From contig JASWHV010000010.1 of NCBI GenBank assembly GCA_030760725.1, positions 35,035,760-35,099,759 of the forward strand: a DNA stretch of 64,000 bases, given 5' to 3'. Source of the DNA: Neostapfia colusana (taxonomy: Eukaryota; Streptophyta; Magnoliopsida; Poales; Poaceae). A model generated the notes under the pieces. The model did no database searches, was not told where the DNA came from, and saw only the letters and a program-made list of their open reading frames with translations. Shown here piece by piece: positions 54,501-64,000 of this stretch (within the stretch, counting starts at the first letter, position 1; each line of letters opens with the position of its first letter). The position numbers and the translations under genes are program-made.

Positions 54501-55975
54501 GTCTAGTAAATAGTGGTGAAGCCATCGCCATGGAAGTGGACTCCACACTTGAGCGAGACATACGCGAGGGCCAAAAGAATGATGAGAAGATACAAGAGAT
54601 CAGACAGCTCATTAAGGAAAATAAAGCTCCTGGTTTTAGAGAGGATGAACAAGGAACGGTGTGGCACGGGAAAAGGATCTGTGTGCCAGAAGTGAAGGAG
54701 ATCCGTGAATTAATTTTGAAGGAGGCTCATGATTCCGACTATTCCATTCATCCTGGGAGTACGAAGATGTACCAGGACCTCAAAGGCAGGTATTGGTGGT
54801 ATGGCATGAAGCGAGATGTCGCGGAACATGTTGCCCTATGTGACACATGTCAGTTGGTGAAAGCAGAACATCAACGACCCGCGGGATTATTGCAACCACT
54901 CAAAGTGCCTGAATGGAAGTGGGAAGAAATCAGCATAGATTTTGTTGTGGGATTGCCTAGGACCCAATCCGGGTATGATTCAATATGGGCCATTATTGAT
55001 AGGCTAACCAAGGTAGCTCATTTCATTCCGGTGAAAGAAAGCTACAGCGGATCCAAATTGGCAGAATTGTACATGTCAAGGATTGTGTGTTACCATGGAG
55101 TGCCAAAGAAGATAGTGTCGGACCGAGGGACACAGTTCACCTCGAGGTTTTGGCAAAAGTTGCATGAAACCATGGGAACCCATCTGAACTTTAGTTCTGC
55201 CTATCATCCCCAAACTGACGGGCAGACGGAGAGAACCAATCAGATCCTTGAAGATATGTTAAGGGCATGTGCACTCAAAAACAATAGGAGTTGGGACAAG
55301 AACCTACCGTATGCGGAGTTTTCCTATAACAACAGTTATCAAGCTAGTATGAAGATGTCACCGTTTGAAGCTTTGTATGGAAGGAAGTGCAGAACTCCCC
55401 TATTTTGGAACCAAACAGGAGAAAGTAAAGTGTTTGGTCCAGAAGTGCTACAAGAAGCCGAAGCAAAGGTGAGGGAGATTCGCAACAACTTGAGGATAGC
55501 ACAAACACGCCAGAAGAGTTATGCTGATGTACGAAGAAGAGAACTCGTTTTCAACGTGGGAGACTATGTTTATCTCAAGGTGTCCCCTATCAGAGGACTT
55601 CGTCGGTTCAAGGTGAAAGGGAAGTTGTCACCTCGATACATCGGACCCTTTCAAGTTTTGGAAAGAAAAGGCGAAGTGGCGTACCAACTAGAGTTACCGG
55701 TTCATCTATCAGATGTACACGATGTATTCCATGTGTCACAACTCAAGAAATGTCTGAGGACGCCTGAAGAGGTGTTACCCATGAATGAAGTGGATGTAGC
55801 TGAAGATTTGTCTTATGCCGAGCAACCATACAAGATTTTGGAGACGATGGAACGCCTCACCAGAAACAAGAGAATCCGGATGTGCAAGGTGCAGTGGAAG
55901 CATCACTCAGAAGAGGAAGCCACCTGGGAACGGGAAGATGAGCTTAAGGCACAATTTCCGGAATTGTTTTCTTAG
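51506..55975 (+). pseudogene. Gag-pol of element C with two in-frame stops
   Basis: One frame of 1489 codons plus stop from ATG 51506 (MAGRGKGRAANPAN), interrupted only by TAA at 52376 (codon 291, late gag) and TAG at 54017 (codon 838, between RT and RNase H, where a Gln codon is likely ancestral). Landmarks: gag core 70-250; zinc knuckle CFSCGEVGHYAHKC near 342, complete unlike A; protease FDSGATH near 407; RT with IDLRSGYHQL and FIDD near 715; RNase H YCDASGNGLG after the second stop; integrase HHCC with HPGS and CDTCQLVKAEH; core with IDFVVGLP, SDRGT, QTERTNQ; GPF; chromodomain near the C-terminus (KVQWKHHSEEEATWE). No frameshift was found. Stop readthrough is possible but there is no sign of it. 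Confidence 0.95.
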
Positions 55976-56006
55976 AAACACCAATCTCGAGGACGAGATT
56001 TCTTTT

Positions 56007-56020
56007 AAGGGGGGTAGAGC
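56007..56020 (+). other. Polypurine tract of C
   Basis: AAGGGGGGTAGAGC abutting the 3' LTR. The block ACGAGATTnnTTTTAAGGGGGG before it is shared with A and B. Confidence 0.9.
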
Positions 56021-59000
56021 TGTAACACCCCAAATTTTGATTCAAAACTCTTAACCATGTTTAGAGGGGAATTTAAAAAATTTTGGACGTGTTGCATGTT
56101 TTGCAAAAATTCAAATTCAAACTGGAATTCAAATTATACTCAAAACAGAAAAGAAATGGAAAAAGAAAAAGGAAAACGGGAAAAAAACCGGCCAGTGGGC
56201 CGAAACCCGCCAGCCGGCCCAGCTACTCCCGGGCAGCCCGCCCCCGCGCGCGCCGCGCTGCCTCTCACCGACGGGTGGGACCCACCTGTCATCCCTAACC
56301 CCGAGCCCCCGCGACCCCGGACTTTTCCCCCGAGCGCGCGAAATCGCAACCGACCGGAAACCGCGTCCCGTCGCCCGAATTCTGGTCCCAGAGGACTCCA
56401 ACTCGATCACAACAGACCCACCGCCCTCCCCCGGCTATAAAAACCCCCGACCCGATCAGTTTTCCTCACGCGATCGCCGATTTTCACTCCGGTGAGCACG
56501 GAGACTTCGCCGGTGAATTCTGGCCGATCTAAGCTCGGAAACTCTGATCTAACTCGCTGGTTTTGATCCACCGCCTCCGGGGAACTTTGCAGGTGCAGAA
56601 AACTCAGAGAGTTACGGTGTAAACGCAGCGCCGACGAGCTTCGCCGTGGTTTTGTCTCGGACCTCGCCGCCGATCACTTTCCAGGACCCCCGAGCTCGAG
56701 AAACCCCCGAGGTGAGATCCCTGACCTCCCCTCTACCGATCTAGGCCATAAGATCATAGTTCTAGGCAGAATTCTCGAGGATCCGAAACTTTACGGCGAG
56801 ATCGCCGCTTCGCGCCGCCGTGCGCCGCCGGCAGCGCCGCCCGCGCTCGATCAGAGCGACGTGGCCGCTTGTGCGCCGTTTATTTTAAATCGCACGGTAG
56901 ACTTTAAAACCCCGCGTACCGGTTCGATGTTATAATCTCAGCCGTCGGTTTAGAATCGGACGGTCCACGTCGGCCCCGCATTATAAAGACTGGAATTCTT
57001 ACGTGCTACCCCCTGGGGTTCTCTGGAATTGAGAGCTAGCCCCGGAAACTTCAGATCTAGCCCCTGGAACTTCAAAAAAAATGTAAATTCATTTAAAAAT
57101 CAGTTTTAGCCCCTGGACTTAATAGAAATTAAGAAAAACACCTCTGATAAGTGTAGCTAGACCCCTGGAAATTATGAAAATAATATTATAGACCCTGTAA
57201 TGGGGTGAATTCATTATTTTAGCCCTGTTTAGTATTTAATTTAGAAAATTGAATATGTAACTAGTGGTTAAAAATTAAAAAGGGGGATAAACATAATTGT
57301 CAAAATTAATTAAAAACTTTCTCAGTACTTAGAAAACTTTGGAGTGAGATAAAAATATATTTCTGGGCTGAAATAAATCTGTTTCATCTATTATTCATAT
57401 TTATTAGTATAGGGACACATTTTTAGGTAAAGAATAGTTATAGAAAATAGGTAAAATAATTATAAAATAGTTTACATCAGAGGCAAAAGTCAAAATATGT
57501 TATTAAATTATTTAGGACCAGAACCTATTCTGTTTAGATGATGTGTATTACTAATTTTATAATAAAATACACAATTATGCATAGGAATATAAATCTGAAA
57601 ATATAGCAACTAGTAAATGAAAAATGGAGTTTCTAAAATACAAAGAATTCAGTTTAGGGTTGGTAGAAATTATGAAGGCACATATGGGGAAGAATAATAC
57701 TTTTCATACACACTTGGTAGTAAAAAGGTGAAGTAGTTGAATATAAGAAATCTATTGGAAATCCATATAAATAGTATGTAAGTATAAAGGTGGACACAAA
57801 AGTAGGAATCATATACACATGGTTAAAAGTGCATGCAATCCACAAATCAACACACATGGAGTAACCACAACCCATATAATGGTGAATGACTTTCATAAAT
57901 TTGAATGTGTGGTTTGTATGAAGAGGAAGTGTGAACTATGTCTTATGATTGTTGTTTTTCTTTTGCTATGTGTGATGGTATGAAGTAGAACCTGTTCAAG
58001 AGCAAGTTAACCCTTTCCAAGATCAGGATTACCAATTTCAAGAGCAGCAAGAAGGAGGCAAGTGTCCTTGACCACTTTGATCCTATGCTAGGATGTGTAG
58101 ATAGAATTATTTGCATTGTCAAATGAAATATGAAACCCATGCTAGGAAAGTTTCCCTAGAATTGCATTACCTTGTTTCCTTGTAGCTTGGGTTGGGATTT
58201 ATTTTGTCATTTATTTACATGCATTTGCTTAGCCATGCTTAGAATGGGATATTTGGGTTATGAGATCATCAGTTTATATTACCATACTCTTGAATGAGAC
58301 ATTGGGAGATTATGTAGAGGTAGGGATCAAGGCAAGTTGGATGTTTTGGTAGTGTGCTGGGTGCACGAGACTTGGGTTTGTGTTTAGTACTTGCCTGGAT
58401 CCTAAGGACCGGTTCATGGAGCATGTAACCCGGCTTTACAGTGCCAACCACATGCTGAGATGGGGCAGCTTGGCCAATTAATTAGGTGTATCCCCGGCGT
58501 AGTATGGGTGTGTTGGATGGTGCGGGGAGTAGGTGTCAGCTGGACTACCGTATGAACCGCAATGCTCAAGAGGGGGCCACTGCAGCGGGGTTGGAGCCTC
58601 TTGTATGCTGTTAGGGGTGAAACCTCAGTGGGCCCACGCTCGTCGGGAATCCCTTTGTAAAGGCTTCGTAGTGATCTCTTGGCCACACACCTGGGAAGTG
58701 TGAATGTGGATCGTAGCCACTGGCATAATGGAGGTTCTTTTAGTCCACCCGGCAACGGGGGATGAAATCACTACTTGTGGGTACAGTGGTACAAACTCTG
58801 CAGAGTCAAAACTGTCTTGACAGCCGTGCTCACGGTTAAGAGCGGCCTGGACTTATTCATGATTAGAGGAATGATGGTTTTGGAAGTTAAGCGGGGAGCT
58901 TAACATTGGAAATAAGGTTATGGTTATTGGATTATGATAATGGGTTGGGAGATTTGGACCATTTTACCTCTGTAGTAATGTAGGTGCTTAATAAGCTAAG

Positions 59001-59447
59001 GTGATAGGTGTTAATTGCGTAGTGCTTTAACCATGAGCTCAACCTCTCCTTGTTCTAGCCATGCATGATATGATTTTCCCACACTTGCTGAGTACCATTG
59101 GTACTCAACCTTGCATATTTGTTGGTTTATATTGCTGCTCAGGTCAAGATAATGAGATGGTGTATAATGACCAAGATTTTGGACCCGAGGAAGGCTTTTA
59201 GGTTCATGAAGACCCCCGGGCAACGCCTGTGATGGAGCCCTAAAGAATAATATTCCGCTGCTAGTTTATTTATTTGTGATGAAGCATTAGTGTCCATTGA
59301 GACATTTGCAATGTAAGACTTATTTATATTCGACACCTGGCTTGTAATAAATGATGCTTCACTATTTGTCATCACATGTATGAGAAAATGATCCTGGCAT
59401 ACATGTGATATTCACTTGGTTGTTCTTCGGAAAAACTGGGTGTGACA
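56021..59447 (+). repeat. 3' LTR of C, 3427 bp
   Basis: Matches 46779-50208 with roughly 45 differences by eye and a few small indels (for example near 57075 and 59008). Confidence 0.96.
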
Positions 59448-60060
59448 GTGGTTGATGACGGCGGAGGTGGCAGGGGATGTCTTGTCGCTGTGTTTATTGG
59501 CTTGCAGGTTCCAACAGCGCGTGCCAGTCTGTGATGCGACTGGGCGCAACGGCACCTGACAGAGGCGTGCTCCGCGTCTTTGCGTCTTGGGAAGGCGCGG
59601 GCCTTTAATACCTTGTACGGGCAAGGTATGGGGCATCTATACGCCCGCTGCCTACCGCTCGGGGGCAGGCAGCACTGTTCTGCTGGACACGTGGCGGGCC
59701 CGGAGCCCTCCTCAGAAGAGAGGGGGGTCCAGCCCCGCAGGACACGTGGAGCCTTCGGACCTCTCCCCGCGGAGGGGGAGGTCCGGCTTCTGTCAGCCAC
59801 GTGGCGGGCCCGGAGCTCTCCTCTGAGGAGAGGGAGGTGCGGCCCCGCTGGACACGTGGTGACTTCGGACCTCTCCCCCACGGAGGGGGGATGTCCGGCT
59901 TCTGCAGGCCACGTGGCGAGCCTGGAGCTCTCCTCTTAGGAGAGGGAGGTCCGGCCCCGCTGGACGCGTGGCGCCTTCGGAGCTCTCCCTGCGGAGAAGG
60001 GTGAGATCCTCAGGCATTTTCCCCTGTGCGCGGGGGTACCCCATATCGCGGGTACCGACA
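59448..60060 (-). repeat. 3' LTR of H, proximal part with U3 array
   Basis: 613 bases. The first five, GTGGT, are the right target copy of C. The U3 array at 59680-59990 has CACGTG cores near 59691, 59741, 59797, 59851 and 59908. The minus strand starts TGTCGGTACCCGCG at 60060, preceded by the polypurine context GGCCCGGGGGCCAC. Confidence 0.93.
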
Positions 60061-60552
60061 GTGGCCCCCGGGCCAATCTCGGGGGAGATAGCGAGCCCGA
60101 GGTGGGACCTCCGTCTCTTCTGTTCCGCGCACTTTCTCTAAGTCCCGCATTGACCGCTGCCGGAGTATGAACAGTCGTGGGATCGTGGGAGAGTGCGCCC
60201 ACTTGATGGTTGCTTTTACTGTGGCGGTTCCCAAGACTGCCACTTCTGCACGTTGCGGCGCTTTCTTCGGGAACCGCCGGAGCGCCTTGTCGGCTCGTCT
60301 TCTTGGGAGGCTGACTTCTTGACCCGCCGCTTCAGCTGGGCAGCTTGGGCCCACCTGCCATCGGGGCTCAGTCTTGAAGCCGATGCGGGGTTGCTGATTC
60401 GGTGTATCCGAAGAGTTTAGGTCGTTTGGAATCGCATCTGGGAGGTTTTTAAAAGGGGATCTTACCCACATTACGGCTTCCCTTCGCACTTCCCAGTGCG
60501 TTTCCTTGGACTCTTGTGCCTTTGTCTTCTTGCCTTTGAGTCCTCCCTCGTC
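60061..60552 (+). promoter_or_regulatory. aORF upstream region of H
   Basis: 492 bases homologous to 41383-41877. No gene. TTTTAAAAGG at 60447-60456, about 100 bases before the aORF ATG. Confidence 0.5.
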
Positions 60553-61347
60553 ATGGCTTCTAACCCGCCCCCAGAGAAGAAACGTGCTCGATCTCCTCCA
60601 GTGGCGGCATCTGTGCCAAGTCGGGGATCCGTGGTGCCTGTACCTCCCGCTTCTAGAGATGGCACTCCTTCTGGTGGCGACACAAAGAGGTCCCGGGCTG
60701 ATGCGTCGAGGGGAGCTTCTGGAGCATCCCCTGCTCCGTCAGTCCAGGCGACTGCGGAGCGGCCGTCAGTGACGACGGCGTGCTCTGGGGATCCTACCCC
60801 GGTCGGAAGTCAGGGTTCAGGGCCCGATGGAGTGTTCGCGCTTCCCGGCCGTCCCCGACTGGTGGGGAGTCTGTGCCGTTGCGCTCGGAAACCAGGACGG
60901 CTGCCGCGGCCCCCAAGCTCCAGCGTGCCTGGATTCCACGGCTGTGTCATCTCCTCCTGCCGAGACGGCTGCCACGGCCCCCAAGCCAGCGCAGGTCAAC
61001 CCTGTACCAGGCGACCCGGCTTCTACTTCAGCGTCGACTTCTCCCACTCGTCCCTCTCCACGGACTGAGGGGCCAGAAGTTAGTGAGAGTTCGGCGGGTC
61101 CGGCTGTCGGAGTCCCGGCGCCGGCTTCTCCTGACCGGCGTCTCATCCCGGTCGCTGGTGCATCGCCTACTCTTGAGGATGATGTGATGGAGGAGGTCGG
61201 GGGTGCTGCTCCGGCCTCTGCTGCCCCACTGCCTCTGCCGGATGCCTTCGCGCTCGCCCAAGCGAGCGTCCGGCAGGTCTTGGCTGCACTTGGTCATGAG
61301 CGGGAGGAGCATACGGTTGAAAGGGATCGCCTCCTCATCTGGGGGAA
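60553..61347 (+). pseudogene. aORF N-terminal fragment of H, frameshifted
   Basis: ATG 60553 (MASNPPPEKKRARSPPVAAS). Frame 1 runs to about 60805, then the homologous text continues in a second frame (KSGFRARWSVRASRPSPT) and, from about 60920, in a third (CLDSTAVSSPPAETAATAPK; DRRLIPVAGASPTLEDDVMEEVGG; ASVRQVLAALGHEREEHTVERDRL). Thus there are two frameshifts. The order and motifs match the aORF of D1. The gene is cut at 61347 by the LTR of I, before the coiled coil. Confidence 0.82.
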
Positions 61348-64000
61348 TGTGGCGGACCGGAATCCGCTCATCCAGGATCGCAGAGGGTGGTGCCGCACGA
61401 TGCGACACCCGACAGCACACGTCATAAGGACACAATATAATACATGGGAAAAACAAACTGAATGTACAACGTAGTACACTTCTCAGTTACAAACTAGGAT
61501 CTTTTATTACACAGCGGAAGTTTCTTTTGTACAACTCACGCTGCCTATCTAGCAAAAGTCGGTTGCCCAGCCCTAGGGCAACCCACACTAGCTGCATGTC
61601 TCAGCTCAGCGCGGCGTGTACGGCTCCCACTCAGCCGTGGTCCCGGACGGAGTCTAACCCTCGCTGGTGGACTCGTACTCCGAGTACGTGGGTGGCTCCT
61701 CACCTGAAAAACACTTAAGCAGCAACCGTGAGCACAAAGGCTCAGCAAGGCTTAACCGACTCACATAAGCATGAAACTCTACATGAGGTGTACCATGACA
61801 TAGGATAGCAATGTTGCAGCAAATGGACAGGCCTACAAGTTCATCCTTAGTTCATCTTTTAGCAACAAGTTAACAGTTCATGAAGCTGAACTTTAGTGAG
61901 CAATATTTGGTGGCACACATGTAGCAATACAATTATATCATAACAGCAATATTGAATCATAACATTTCATTCATTAGTCTACGTTACGACACAGTGAACA
62001 AGCGGTACTCGTCACCGCGAGGGACGGCGAATCGACTCGATATACACCTGCAGGGAAACCCAAAGAGCACGTCACGTATGCCCACCCGTGGAGCTGCACA
62101 GCACGCTCACTCAATGTCGTACGGGACAACCTTTCACCCAACAGCCCAAACGTCGAACCGGTCGCACCGAAACGAGCAGGAGGTTCCCCACACGGAGCAT
62201 ATCTCTATGCCCGTTGGAAGATTTCCACCTTGCTGCCCTCATCCTACACCTATAAATCGGTGTGTTATGCCTCGACGCCCGGAGGTTTAGGCTACATCGA
62301 TTTATCGGGGCCCATATATCCGATATGCCTTCGGTACGTTCAATACTTGTTCAGCAGGGCCGCACATGGCTCGGTCCTCAATCGACCCGGACAGGGCTGT
62401 GCACACAAGACTTCCTCTTGCTGCGCCCTAGCCCCTGCCTAGTCTCATTTTCATTACTAAAGTGATCTCAAATCACTCAACCGAACCCGTGTGTTCCCAA
62501 GCCTAAACTCGCGAGTAGATTCCAACTACTCGACTTGTACTGAGGTTCTATGAAACATTAAGCATAGCCTGTCTACTCGAGGTCTTAGACACTATCCTCA
62601 CTCTTTTAGGAACCTTTGGTTATGCAAGTGGGGTTTCATTCATCCTATACCTAATGCACATACATACTTCATATGACACATGTAAACAAAGTAAAAACTT
62701 ATAAAAAGGTTAATGCAAACCGGGGCTTGCCTTGTTTCTGCTGGTCAGGGGTTAATTCTTCGTCCGGAAGAAGGAAGACCAGCACTTCCGGAGTCTCTTC
62801 TTCAGTGACTACACGTTTATGAAATACTACATGTTAATTAATATGCATACAAGTTATTATAAGGTTACTGCTATTAGTTCTAATAACCAGTCTCTAACAC
62901 CTGGAACTCTGTTTAAGAATTTAAAGATGAACTGGGTGTGTGTGGCTTGGGCTTGGACCTAAGCACATGGTTAAGTGCTAAGTGGTTTCCCCCCTTTTCC
63001 ATATTAATCCCTTAAGTGGTTAAACAGGACAGGGTGATCCAGAGCTCCAATGGAGCTGAGAATTTTTGTGTGAGTTCTTTCTCACAATAAAACTCTCTGG
63101 ACCAAACACTAGCACTTTTAATGCAGTGGTTTGCTCAGAATAATTCTCTTAGCAAATAAGCCAAGAAGAATTAATTCTGAGGTAATACCCCTGTTCATGC
63201 CCAACTTAGTGAACTACAATTTCAATTATAGCTCATAGAGTTTGCATGAATTTTCCTAGCATTTTTGGAGCTAAGATTTGCCCAGAACTGAATTTCCAAG
63301 TTTTGGAAATTCTCTGAAAATGTTTCTGTATTCAAATGAACACATCACCTTCAAATTTGAATTGCTCTGACCAAATCAACTCCAAATGGTCTGAAACTTT
63401 TACAGGGGTTCACTAATGTCCCAAAGAACATTCTGGCAAAATTTGGGGATTTTTGGATGCACCAAACTCCCTCTAAAATTCTTTTGATGAAAGATTTAAA
63501 GAATTTTCCAGAATTAATTAATGGGTTTCAAACAAATTGGGTTTCGGATTTGGATTGTACTCTGTTAGAGGAATCCAACAAAATTTGTTTCATAATTTTT
63601 GGATTCTCCTACCCCAAGTTGTGGTCCTCCAAAGTTTGAACTACAAACTGGACATTTCAAAATGTTTAAATGTCTGCCAGTGGGTCCCACCCGGCAGTCT
63701 TCTCCTTCCTCGCGCCAAACAGGGGTCCGCGGCGGCGCACTCCGGCGAGCATCGCCGGAACCACTTTCCCGGTCGTCTTCCGACCCCAAACTTGCCGCCC
63801 CGCCCTAACTCACGACGCTGAACTCGTCGGTGGTGTCGCCGGCGGCCGTAGCTCACCGGAACAGGGCTCCCGACGGTGACAGCGGCGGTTAGGGTTCCGG
63901 CGTGGTCGGGAATGCGTTACAACGCATCCAAATGATCGGCAAAGGGTCGGAGAGCACCGCGGGAGCTCGAGGAGGATGGAACTGGCCGCCAAACCCCATG
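61348..64000 (-). mobile_element. Element I: LTR of a third Tekay/Del-type family, cut by window edge
   Basis: The aORF text of H stops at CTGGGGGAA and a new sequence starts TGTGGCGG, i.e. a minus-strand LTR ending CCGCCACA. GGGAA (61343-61347) would be one target copy. The minus-strand sequence parallels the A LTR in order: GC-rich leader, AT-rich part, GGCAAGCCCCGGTTTGCATT, GTCGAGTAGTTGGAA, acidic mini-exon, AATAAA, GATCCTGG near the end. Overall divergence is high, so it is a different family. Confidence 0.85.
61348..64000 (-). repeat. LTR of element I, partial (2653 bp seen)
   Basis: Ends at 61348 on the minus strand. AATAAA on the minus strand at 61508-61503. A consensus donor CCG|GTGAGC lies near 63860 in the GC-rich leader. 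The 5' part of the LTR is beyond the window. No other gene is seen in this stretch. Confidence 0.82.
61654..62808 (-). other. Candidate split mini-ORF inside LTR of I
   Basis: Minus strand. Exon a is 62808-62731 (78 nt; acceptor ...CGTGTAG, donor CAAG|GCAAGC). Exon b is 61703-61654 (50 nt; acceptor TGTTTTTCAG, ends TAG). Phase matches A and C. Exon a has EEETPEVL, against EEEPEVLDF in A. The intron is 1027 bp. A candidate upstream exon in the GC-rich leader ends at a GT donor near 63860, also in phase 1, and resembles exon 1 of A (Arg/Cys-rich); its start is not visible. Confidence 0.45.

Larger units (their letters stand above)
46779..59447 (+). mobile_element. Element C: Tekay/Del-type element of a second family, complete
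   Basis: 12669 bp with LTRs of 3430 and 3427 bp, iMet-type primer site, ORF0, gag-pol with chromodomain, polypurine tract and GTGGT duplications. LTR start TGTAACACCCC differs from the A family. The LTRs differ at roughly 45 positions plus small indels by eye, about 1.3 percent. At the commonly used grass rate of 1.3e-8 per site per year this is about half a million years. Two nonsense codons interrupt gag-pol. Confidence 0.97.
46276..61347 (-). mobile_element. Element H: 3' end of a Tat-type element, split by C
   Basis: Minus strand: aORF fragment (61347-60553, plus strand), polypurine region, 3' LTR (60060-59448 continued at 46778-46276). C splits the LTR. I cuts the aORF at 61348. Inserted in F. 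Confidence 0.87.

Noticed and set aside
1..64000. Host protein-coding gene, miRNA or CRISPR locus
   Set aside because: All long frames with meaning belong to retroelements, and the intervals between them are accounted for by LTRs, leaders or element 3' regions.

Overview
The window is intergenic DNA of a large plant genome, almost certainly a grass. No host gene is visible. Every base can be assigned to nested long-terminal-repeat (LTR) retrotransposons of the Ty3/gypsy superfamily. The evidence is TG...CA LTR ends, tRNA-type primer-binding sites, polypurine tracts, 5-bp target duplications, and gag/protease/RT/RNase H/integrase proteins in gypsy order.

Two lineages alternate. (i) Chromodomain elements of Tekay/Del type have very long LTRs (3.4-4.0 kb), an initiator-Met primer site and an extra ORF0 before a single gag-pol frame. 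These are A (1-14028), B (19413-32550), C (46779-59447) and the edge of a third family, I (61348-64000, minus strand). (ii) Tat-type elements have GC-rich LTRs of about 1.1 kb, a CX2HX4HX4C gag knuckle, and an antisense coiled-coil ORF (aORF) beside the 3' LTR. These are D1 (14029-19017), E (19018-19412 plus 32551-38050, minus), G (38051-42302, minus), F (42303-46275, plus) and H (46276-46778 plus 59448-61347, minus).

Insertion order, read from interruptions: G is the host layer. E entered G's protease region; D1 entered E's integrase; A entered D1; B entered E. F entered G's aORF; H entered F; C entered H's LTR; I entered H's aORF. B and C have both target duplications in the window (CTTAT and GTGGT). 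A and B have almost identical LTR pairs and are very young. C's LTR pair differs by roughly 45 positions by eye.

Coding state: A has an uninterrupted 1518-residue gag-pol but a Cys-to-Arg change in the gag zinc knuckle. B lost gag, protease and half of ORF0 in one 2.29-kb deletion. C has two in-frame stops. The Tat copies are truncated or frameshifted, except E's 830-residue gag-protease frame.

Most unusual signals: a split mini-ORF conserved in position, phase and a GC-AG intron inside the LTRs of all three Tekay-type families; splice-acceptor sequences directly before every ORF0 and gag start; palindromic G-box arrays in the Tat LTRs; an antisense ORF with its own TATA-like box; and an LTR shared by two internal regions.
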